Shown piece after piece: positions 14,591 through 19,323 of a DNA stretch of 19,323 nt. Under the pieces are notes generated by a model. That model searched no databases. It was not told where the DNA came from and was given only the letters and a program-made list of their open reading frames with translations. Every line of letters begins with the position of its first letter. Position 1 is the stretch's first letter. This DNA comes from an uncultured Mycoplasmatota bacterium (GTDB lineage: Bacteria > Bacillota_I > Bacilli_A > RF39 > UBA660): NCBI GenBank assembly GCA_900546275.1, contig URCH01000017.1:1-19323 (forward strand). Direction: 5' to 3'. The position numbers and the translations under genes were made by a program.

Positions 14591-14620
14591 GCTATTTTAT
14601 GAGTAAAATAATTACTACTT

Positions 14621-14920
14621 TCAACGCTTATTGCTTTGGAAAATTTTATATTTTTTTGAATCTTCATCATAAAAATTATATAAAACATTAATATCATTTA
14701 TAAGTTTAGATGCAGTAGCTAAAGAAATTTCATGATTTTTTAGTTTTAGTTTTATAATATCTAAAAGTTTATTTTTTTCATTTTCAAATTCTTTAGAAGT
14801 TTTATTTCCATTAGATAAACTAGAATCTAAAATTGTATTATTATGATTGTTTGGGACAAACTCTAAATGATAGTTAATCGATACATTTTTGTTATCATTT
14901 GAAAGTTGTTCTTTATACAT
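14621..14920 (-). CDS. Hypothetical small protein
   Basis: 99 residues, not recognised. It is hydrophilic with no signal peptide or membrane segment. The first ~45 residues are Asn/Ser-rich and probably disordered (NDNKNVSINYHLEFVPNNHN); the C-terminal half is predicted helical and charged (KEFENEKNKLLDIIKLKLKN, then ISLATASKLINDINVLYNF), like a small helical interaction domain. The start overlaps the stop of a 38-codon ORF (ATGTATAA), a coupling typical of real operons, and a good terminator follows about 80 nt downstream. Its position next to a TA pair and a tRNA suggests accessory DNA. It may be a remnant. Confidence 0.45.
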   Translation of the reverse strand: MYKEQLSNDNKNVSINYHLEFVPNNHNNTILDSSLSNGNKTSKEFENEKNKLLDIIKLKLKNHEISLATASKLINDINVLYNFYDEDSKKYKIFQSNKR

Positions 14921-15029
14921 TTTTTACTTCAAACTCATTTAACTCTTTAATTTCTTTTTCTAAATTAAAATGTTCAATAAAGATTTCAAAACATTTTTCA
15001 TGTATTTCATTTCTATCCATTATGTCCAT
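14913..15029 (-). CDS. Possible very small ORF upstream of the 99-residue ORF
   Basis: 38 codons, beginning MDIMDRNEIHEKCFEIF and ending FEVKNV, highly charged and helical. There is no clear ribosome binding site, and the frame is open for only 11 more codons upstream without a standard start, so this may be the 3' stub of a decayed gene. Its stop overlaps the next start by sharing ATGTATAA. Confidence 0.25.
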   Translation of the reverse strand: MDIMDRNEIHEKCFEIFIEHFNLEKEIKELNEFEVKNV

Positions 15030-15095
15030 AATTATATCTATATAATATCTTGCTCTTAATTATAATAAAAATTTGAGAATTTTTTAATCCAAAAA

Positions 15096-15114
15096 CACCA
15101 TATTAATAATGGTG
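15096..15114 (+). promoter_or_regulatory. Hairpin covering the uvsE ribosome binding site
   Basis: CACCAT (15096-15101) pairs with ATGGTG (15109-15114). The GGTG of the second arm is the core of the ribosome binding site for the ATG at 15120. Confidence 0.45.
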
Positions 15115-15119
15115 ATTTT

Positions 15120-16056
15120 ATGAGGGTTAGACTTGGGTATGTATCTATTAGTAAAACATTAGAAAATAGCATAAACTACCATAATATAACATATACAGAA
15201 TTTAATAAGAATAAAGATTATGAAAAACTTGATAGGATTATTTTGTCTAATTTTGAAACATTAGAAAACATAATAGAATATAATAAAAAAAAATAATATT
15301 CATTTTTATAGATTAACAAGTAAATTTATACCACTTGCAACGCATAAAAGTGTAAATATTGAATATGTAAAAAAATATAAAAAACATTTTTATAAAATAT
15401 CAACACTAATTGGTGATATGAGAATAGATACACATCCAGACCAATTTGCAGTTTTAAATAGTACAAAGAAAGAGGTTTTAGAAAATACATTTGATATTTT
15501 AAAATATCATTATAAAATGTTAAATGCATTTAAAATAAAAAATTCAATTATAATTTTACACGTAGGAAGTAGTGTATTTGGAAAAGAAAATTCAATAAAA
15601 AGATTTATTAACAATTTTAATAAATTACCAGACTGTATAAAAAAAAGTATAGCTTTAGAAAATGATGATAAAATATACAATATTTTAGATGTTTTATCTA
15701 TTTGTAAAGAAATAGAAGTCCCTTTTGTTTTTGATTATCATCATTATAAATGCAATAATAATGGTGAAAACTATTTGGATTATATTGATGAAATATTCAA
15801 AACGTGGAAAGATCTTATACCAAAGATTCATTTTTCATCTCCTAAAAATAATACAAAAAAGGAATATAGAAGTCATAGTGATTATATTGATTACAATGAA
15901 TTTATTAAATTTTTAGAACAAGTAAAAAAATATAATAAAGATATTGATATCATGTTAGAGGCAAAAGCAAAAGATGAAGCAGTTTTTAGATTAATAAGAC
16001 AATTAAAATATAAAACAAATTATAAATTTATTGATGATACTTCTTTTCTAGTATGA
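15120..16056 (+). CDS. uvsE: UV damage endonuclease (UVDE family), frame broken at an A9 run
   Basis: UVDE nicks DNA 5' of UV photoproducts and abasic sites. The N-terminal part (MRVRLGYVSISKTLENS..., 58 codons) runs to a nine-A tract (15285-15293) and then a TAA at 15294. Removing one A joins it exactly to the downstream frame (NNIHFYRLTSKFIPLATHKS...), which is open to 16056, for about 311 residues in total, the family's length. The metal-binding motifs are all present after the break: IDTHPDQFAVL, ILHVGSS, ALENDD, VFDYHHY, HSDYI and MLEAKAKDE. The break may be a sequencing or assembly error, a recent indel, or transcriptional slippage on the A tract restoring the frame in part of the mRNA. 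If the shift is real and uncorrected, an internal ATG at 15418 gives only the C-terminal 212 residues, which lack the first barrel strands. Confidence 0.88.
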
Positions 16057-16063
16057 AAAATGC

Positions 16064-16069
16064 TATAAT
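16064..16069 (+). promoter_or_regulatory. -10 of the DUF1003 gene
   Basis: TATAAT with an extended-10 TGC directly before it (TGCTATAAT). The -35 is weak. Confidence 0.5.
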
Positions 16070-16091
16070 TAAATGTAGGTAAGGTGTAAAT

Positions 16092-16592
16092 ATGAAATGT
16101 AATAAAAAAGAAATTGTTAAAATGTTATTAAACCAAGAAATTGATAAACAAAGTGAAGAAGAACTTATGGATATGTTAGTTGATAATCCTATAAGCGTTG
16201 ATATAGATAAATTGGAAGAATCAAATATGAAATTTGGAGATAAAGTCGCAGATAAAATAACAGAATTTGCAGGTAGTTGGGGTTTTATCATAGGATTTAC
16301 AATATTTTTAATATTCTGGATTATTTTAAATGGAATTATATTAGCGCATGCAGTTGATCCATTTCCATTTATTTTATTAAATTTGGTGTTATCATGTATT
16401 GCTGCTCTACAAGCACCTATAATTATGATGAGTCAAAATAGGCAAGCTAAAAAAGATAGTTTAAGAAATAAAAATGATTATAAAACTGATTTAAAAACAG
16501 AACTTATAATAGAAGAATTACATGATAAAATAGATTTATTATTAAAAAATCAAAAAAATATTGAAAAAAAGTTAGAAGAATTAAAAAAATAG
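16092..16592 (+). CDS. DUF1003 membrane protein
   Basis: 166 residues. A short helical N-terminal part (about 1-45) is followed by two membrane segments (about 62-84 and 92-110). The family hallmark is clear: 'VDPFPFILLNLVLSCIAALQ' and then APIIMMSQNRQAKKD, with NDY.TDLK.ELIIEELHDKID after it. The C-terminus ends in a coiled coil (LHDKIDLLLKNQKNIEKKLE). DUF1003 proteins are widespread two-helix membrane proteins of unknown role, sometimes proposed to be linked to ion or stress response. The start has AGGTG upstream. The following hypothetical gene begins 1 nt after the stop, so the two share an mRNA. Confidence 0.9.
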   Translation: MKCNKKEIVKMLLNQEIDKQSEEELMDMLVDNPISVDIDKLEESNMKFGDKVADKITEFAGSWGFIIGFTIFLIFWIILNGIILAHAVDPFPFILLNLVLSCIAALQAPIIMMSQNRQAKKDSLRNKNDYKTDLKTELIIEELHDKIDLLLKNQKNIEKKLEELKK

Positions 16593-16593
16593 T

Positions 16594-16908
16594 ATGAAAA
16601 AACTAGATGCTGAACTAAAAAAATATATAAAAGAACAAAATAATTATGAAATATTTAGGTTATTATTTGAGTTTTATGATGATATTGATATTAAACAAGT
16701 AATTGATTATTATATTAAAACATTAAATTATAGTGATTTGTGTACTTTAATAACACTTGTAGATATTGATTATTTAGATTACATATTTGAAAAAATAGTT
16801 TCAACTAAAAATAAGGAATTTATATTTTATATATTAAAAAATGGTGCGATTAATAGTATTATAAGTGGTACAAAATATGAAAAAATACTGGAAAAAGAAT
16901 TAAATTAA
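16594..16908 (+). CDS. Hypothetical helical protein
   Basis: 104 residues, not recognised. It is acidic/Lys-rich, predicted all-helical, with no signal peptide or membrane span; the pattern (YIKEQNNYEIFRLLFEFYDD, then IFEKIVSTKNKEFIFYILKN) resembles HEAT/ankyrin-like helical pairs, but no clear repeat is seen. It begins 1 nt after the DUF1003 stop, with only a poor ribosome binding site, so it is probably translated by coupling. A terminator overlaps its stop codon. Confidence 0.65.
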   Translation: MKKLDAELKKYIKEQNNYEIFRLLFEFYDDIDIKQVIDYYIKTLNYSDLCTLITLVDIDYLDYIFEKIVSTKNKEFIFYILKNGAINSIISGTKYEKILEKELN

Positions 16909-16918
16909 TTCTTTTTTT
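16893..16918 (+). terminator. Terminator after the DUF1003 operon
   Basis: AAAGAATTA / TAATTCTTT stem with a very short loop, then a run of T to 16918. The stem includes the stop codon of the hypothetical gene. Confidence 0.8.
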
Positions 16919-16965
16919 GCATTTTATTTTAAATTTTTGCTCAATATATATTTGGAGGGAAAAAT

Positions 16966-17403
16966 ATGAAACATAATAATGAATTATTAAAACATATATA
17001 TAAAGATGCATCTATGGCTACATATACAATTACGATATTACTAGAGAATCTAAAAGATAAAAATAATAAAATAAAAAATACAACAGAAAAAATATTAAAA
17101 GATTATCAAGAATTTGAAACGAAAGCAAAAGAATTGCTAGAAAAAAATGATGAAGAACCTAAAGGTGAAGGAATGATGACAAAAATGATGTCATCAATGG
17201 GTGTTACTAAAGAAGTAAATAAAGATAATAGTGATTCTGCAATAGCAGATATGCTTATAAAAGGAATTTCTATGGGTAGCATAGAAATGGAAAGAAAAAT
17301 AAAAGATTACAGTAAAGAAGTAGATAAAAAAATATTAAAACTTGCAGAAGATTTTTTAGAATTTCAGGGAAATTCAATAGAAAAATTAAAAGAATTTTTG
17401 TAA
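16966..17403 (+). CDS. Hypothetical protein, predicted helical bundle
   Basis: 145 residues, soluble, with no signal peptide. The sequence looks like four long amphipathic helices: ELLKHIYKDASMATYTITIL, KNNKIKNTTEKILKDYQEFE (with KAKELLEKN), a Met-rich middle (MMTKMMSSMG), SAIADMLIKGISMGSIEMER and KKILKLAEDFLEFQGNSIEK. This resembles a family of small Bacillota proteins of unknown function that I recall, with a ferritin-like/DUF2383-like build, but metal ligands are not evident. The start has GGAGG at good spacing. It stands between terminators, probably with its own promoter or as a leader to mscL, 48 nt downstream. Confidence 0.75.
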   Translation: MKHNNELLKHIYKDASMATYTITILLENLKDKNNKIKNTTEKILKDYQEFETKAKELLEKNDEEPKGEGMMTKMMSSMGVTKEVNKDNSDSAIADMLIKGISMGSIEMERKIKDYSKEVDKKILKLAEDFLEFQGNSIEKLKEFL

Positions 17404-17451
17404 ATATTGAATGAATCTATTTTATATGATATCTTATAAGTGGAGGTACAT

Positions 17452-17871
17452 ATGAAAAAAGATAATAAAATATTAAAAAAAGGAAATAAAACAATAAAAG
17501 AATTTAAGCAATTTATTTCAAGAGGAAATGTAATGGATTTAGCTATTGGTGTTATTATAGGTTCAGCATTTGGAAAAATAGTAACATCAGTTGTAAATGA
17601 TATATTAATGCCATTAATTGGTATAATTATTGGTGGACTTGATTTTACTAATTTAAGTATAAAGATAAAAGATGCAACAATTAATTATGGAATGTTTATA
17701 CAAAATGTAATTGATTTTTTGATAGTTGCAATCTGTATATTTATATTTATAAAAATAGTTTCAAAATTCACTAAAAAATCAGAAGAAAAAGAAGAAGTAA
17801 AAAAAGATGAGCAAATTATTTTGTTAGAAGAAATAAGAGATTTGTTAAAAAAGCAAAGTAAAAGTAAATAA
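17452..17871 (+). CDS. mscL: Large-conductance mechanosensitive channel MscL
   Basis: 139 residues, the normal length. MscL forms a homopentameric membrane pore that opens on hypo-osmotic shock. Visible: N-terminal amphipathic part FKQFISRGNVMDLAIGVIIG (18-37, the highly conserved TM1 start), AFGKIVTSVVNDILMPLIG (39-57), periplasmic loop with FTNL, TM2 about 80-103 (NVIDFLIVAICIFIFI) and a charged C-terminal helix with EE.LLEEIRDLLKKQ. A GTG at 17440 is in frame, but the ribosome binding site GGAGG (17442-17446) lies between it and the ATG at 17452, so 17452 is the start. A strong terminator follows. Confidence 0.96.
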   Translation: MKKDNKILKKGNKTIKEFKQFISRGNVMDLAIGVIIGSAFGKIVTSVVNDILMPLIGIIIGGLDFTNLSIKIKDATINYGMFIQNVIDFLIVAICIFIFIKIVSKFTKKSEEKEEVKKDEQIILLEEIRDLLKKQSKSK

Positions 17872-17895
17872 AATCCAAAAAAATTGGATTTTTTT
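17871..17895 (+). terminator. mscL terminator
   Basis: Stem AAATCCAA / TTGGATTT, loop of five A, followed by T. It begins at the last base of the stop codon. Confidence 0.9.
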
Positions 17896-17928
17896 ATTAA
17901 GTTACTTTTAAAAATTATAAAAATATGA

Positions 17929-17934
17929 TATTAT
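17929..17934 (+). promoter_or_regulatory. Candidate -10 of the following hypothetical gene
   Basis: TATTAT preceded by TATGA, which fits the TRTG -16 element; the -35 is poor. Confidence 0.4.
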
Positions 17935-17960
17935 GTTTAAGGATATATGAGGTGTTACCT

Positions 17961-18521
17961 ATGAGTGAAACAAAAAACATAAACGTAACTGTAAATGATT
18001 TAAAAGATAAAAATTATGATTTTTTTGAACAAATAATTTTAAGTCTTATTGCTAAATATAAAAATAATCCAAATTTAAAAAATTGGTATGCTGCAATAGG
18101 TGACAATTGTAATGGTTCATTAAAAGAAAATTTTATTTCAATTGGAATGATTGATAATAGCGATAAAATAAATTATAGTAGAATAAGAATCCCTAAAAAT
18201 GAATTAGGAAAAAAAATAATAGAAAAGTTTATAAGATCATATCTTCATGAGGGTATAAAAGAACAAAAAACAGTTAAGAATTATGGTGAAAACCTAAATA
18301 CTGTTTGTTATATAGAAACAAATGATGAAAAATTCTTTGAAGTATATACCATAAAAAATGATTTAAAAATAGATGGATTTAATATAGATTTAGAATATTT
18401 ACCACAAACTAATATAAAAGATACAAGGAAAATTGAACTTGCTTCTATATCAGATAAAATTAAACATTTAAATGATATGTTAAATGAAGATGATGAAATA
18501 ATAAATAAAAAAACACTTTAG
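17961..18521 (+). CDS. Hypothetical protein
   Basis: 186 residues, not recognised. It has no signal peptide or membrane span. The protein looks mixed alpha/beta: an N-terminal helix (LKDKNYDFFEQIILSLIAKY), a Trp/Tyr pair (NWYAAIGDNCNG), several strands, then LGKKIIEKFIRSYLHEG and a long acidic tail. An upstream in-frame ATG at 17925 precedes the ribosome binding site GAGGTG, so the ATG at 17961 is chosen. Its stop overlaps the yigZ stop on the other strand by 4 nt inside a shared terminator. Its partner or role cannot be read from the context. Confidence 0.7.
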   Translation: MSETKNINVTVNDLKDKNYDFFEQIILSLIAKYKNNPNLKNWYAAIGDNCNGSLKENFISIGMIDNSDKINYSRIRIPKNELGKKIIEKFIRSYLHEGIKEQKTVKNYGENLNTVCYIETNDEKFFEVYTIKNDLKIDGFNIDLEYLPQTNIKDTRKIELASISDKIKHLNDMLNEDDEIINKKTL

Positions 18522-18540
18522 TCTTTAATTAAAGTGTTTT
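18510..18540. terminator. Bidirectional terminator in overlapping stops
   Basis: 11-bp stem AAAACACTTTA / TAAAGTGTTTT with a 9-nt loop. T-rich tracts lie on both sides (CTTTTATTTTTA on plus; TTTATTTATT on minus). The stops of both convergent genes lie in the 5' arm. Confidence 0.88.
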
Positions 18541-19105
18541 CTTTTATTTTTATATTACATAATTCAGTTAGTTGATTTATTAAAGAATTAACATTTTTTT
18601 CTTTTACAATAATAATGTATTTAACATTTTCATCAAATTGTTTATCAACGATATTTATATCATTAAGAATATGGTTAATTTTTTTTATATCATCATAAGA
18701 AAAAGTAAGTTCTATTTTTTTTCCATTTACAATATTTATAATTTCAGTTTTATTTAATGCTTCACTTACCGATGAACAATATGCCCTAATTAATCCACCA
18801 GCTCCTAATTTTATACCACCAAAATATCTTATTACAACACATAAAACATTATTTAAATTATTATTTTTTAAAACATTTAATATAGGCATTCCTGCTGTAC
18901 CAGAGGGTTCTGAATCATCATTAAATCTTTCAACATTATTTAAAATATATGCATAACAAATATGAGTTGCGTCTTTGTACTCGGTTTTATTTTTATCTAA
19001 AATACTTTTGATTTCAATTTCACTAGTTACAAAATATAGCTTTGTAATGAATTTTGATTTTTTTATAATAAACTCATTTTCTATATTAAATTTAATTGAC
19101 TTCAT
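18518..19105 (-). CDS. yigZ: YigZ/IMPACT family protein
   Basis: 195 residues. The UPF0029/IMPACT N-terminal domain is clear: KKSKFITKL (15-23), the motif HICYAYIL (48-55), DDSEPSGTAGMPIL (63-76) and RYFGGIKLGAGGLIRAY (93-109), followed by a C-terminal ferredoxin-like domain. Family members are linked to translation control or peptide/proline metabolism, but the biochemical role in bacteria is not settled; the Bacillus homologue is YvyE. The start has AAGGTG at good spacing on the minus strand. A -10 candidate (TATAAT on minus, 19142-19137) lies upstream. It is divergent from the prepilin gene and overlaps the stop of the previous gene by 4 nt. Confidence 0.94.
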   Translation of the reverse strand: MKSIKFNIENEFIIKKSKFITKLYFVTSEIEIKSILDKNKTEYKDATHICYAYILNNVERFNDDSEPSGTAGMPILNVLKNNNLNNVLCVVIRYFGGIKLGAGGLIRAYCSSVSEALNKTEIINIVNGKKIELTFSYDDIKKINHILNDINIVDKQFDENVKYIIIVKEKNVNSLINQLTELCNIKIKENTLIKD

Positions 19106-19199
19106 TTAATCACCTTATTAACTAAAAATATTATATATTATAAAAAAATATAAATCAAATATTAGTTATTTTTAAATCTTAATTCAAGATATTATTTTA

Positions 19200-19229
19200 T
19201 TGACAAAATTTTATATTAAAGGGTATAAT
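19200..19229 (+). promoter_or_regulatory. Strong sigma-A promoter of the prepilin-like gene
   Basis: Consensus -35 TTGACA (19200-19205), 18-nt spacer, consensus -10 TATAAT (19224-19229). This is the best vegetative promoter in the window, so the downstream protein is probably abundant. Confidence 0.85.
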
Positions 19230-19257
19230 TTTAATAGAAAAATAAGGAGTAGAAAGT

Positions 19258-19323
19258 ATGAAAAGAAAAGGATTTACATTAGTAGAGTTATTAGCAGTAA
19301 TAGTAATACTTGCAATAATAGCG
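19258..19323 (+). CDS. Type IV prepilin-like protein, 3' end missing
   Basis: Only the first 22 codons are in the window, and they are decisive: MKRKG followed by FTLVELLAVIVILAIIA. This is the class III prepilin signal, cleaved by prepilin peptidase after Gly5, giving an N-methylated Phe with Glu5 of the mature chain, followed by the hydrophobic helix. Products enter type IV pili, competence pseudopili or, in many low-GC gut Bacillota, large surface proteins with this N-terminus. The ribosome binding site AAGGAG (19244-19249) is 8 nt upstream, and the promoter before it is consensus. What follows the helix is not visible. Confidence 0.9.
   Translation, partial: MKRKGFTLVELLAVIVILAIIA

Larger units (their letters stand above)
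14343..14620. other. Non-coding stretch with strong secondary structure
   Basis: No convincing ORF. It contains a small GNRA-loop hairpin (CAAG-GAAA-CTTG, 14480-14491), a 13-bp hairpin with one bulge (14506-14540) and a third hairpin (14553-14586: GCATCTGA/TCAGATGC, a 3x3 internal loop, then CACA/TGTG with a TGGT loop). The middle hairpin followed by TTTTTTATTTT is an excellent terminator on the minus strand; the last, followed by TTTT, is a fair one on the plus strand. Confidence 0.7.

Noticed and set aside
14343..14620. Ends of an insertion sequence
   Set aside because: Hairpins are present, but I found no matching terminal inverted repeats at both ends, no target duplication and no transposase fragment.
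14590..14620. Sigma-K-like CATAAAATA on the minus strand near 14600
   Set aside because: The -10-like string matches, but no AC lies 16-17 nt upstream; an isolated match is likely in DNA this AT-rich.
15725..15916. 63-codon plus-strand ORF inside uvsE
   Set aside because: It is an alternate frame within the UVDE coding region, low-complexity Ile/Lys-rich, with no binding site.

Overview
The window is very AT-rich Bacillota-type DNA. Genes are closely packed, ribosome binding sites are strong (GGAGG, AAGGAG), and many short intrinsic terminators contain the preceding gene's stop codon. A GerE-like regulator, SpoIIIAH and GerM point to an endospore former or a recent descendant of one. A Suf-type Fe-S operon, SecG, MscL, YigZ and a large GLUG-repeat surface protein fit a gut-type, uncultured-looking lineage near the Bacilli. 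That placement is inference from gene content only.

Layout. (1) 1-3680: the 3' part of a long GLUG-repeat secreted protein, open at the left edge, followed 12 nt later by a small lipoprotein and a terminator. (2) 3721-4891: a short-chain dehydrogenase converging on a HIT-family nucleotide hydrolase. (3) 4892-7860: a two-hairpin intergenic region, then sufC-sufD-sufS with no sufU or sufB. (4) 7863-8998: secG and an orphan kinase-fold protein, each with its own promoter and terminator. (5) 9042-11636: an ABC-F ATPase overlapping or abutting a truncated DUF2207-type membrane protein. (6) 11693-13517: a sporulation block, spoIIIAH-gerE-gerM. (7) 13510-13679: tRNA-Arg(UCU) with promoter and terminator. 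(8) 13770-15030: accessory DNA with a YefM/YoeB toxin-antitoxin pair, a strongly structured non-coding stretch, and one or two unrecognised small minus-strand ORFs. (9) 15120-16056: a UV damage endonuclease gene whose frame is broken at a nine-A run. (10) 16092-18521: DUF1003 protein, two or three hypothetical proteins and mscL. (11) 18518-19105: yigZ on the minus strand, converging with a 4-nt overlap. (12) 19200-19323: a strong promoter and the first 22 codons of a type IV prepilin-like protein, cut by the window edge.

Most striking points. The gerE leader has a sigma-K-like promoter placed so that the promoter's own transcript would lack the RNA arm that masks the ribosome binding site in read-through RNA. 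uvsE is split only by an A9 run while its metal-binding motifs are intact. Region 14444-14590 looks like a structured small RNA or a paired terminator. The suf operon carries a single short SufBD-type scaffold protein. The GLUG gene holds a 350-bp internal duplication that is 347/350 identical. No CRISPR array, rRNA, complete insertion sequence or prophage was seen.
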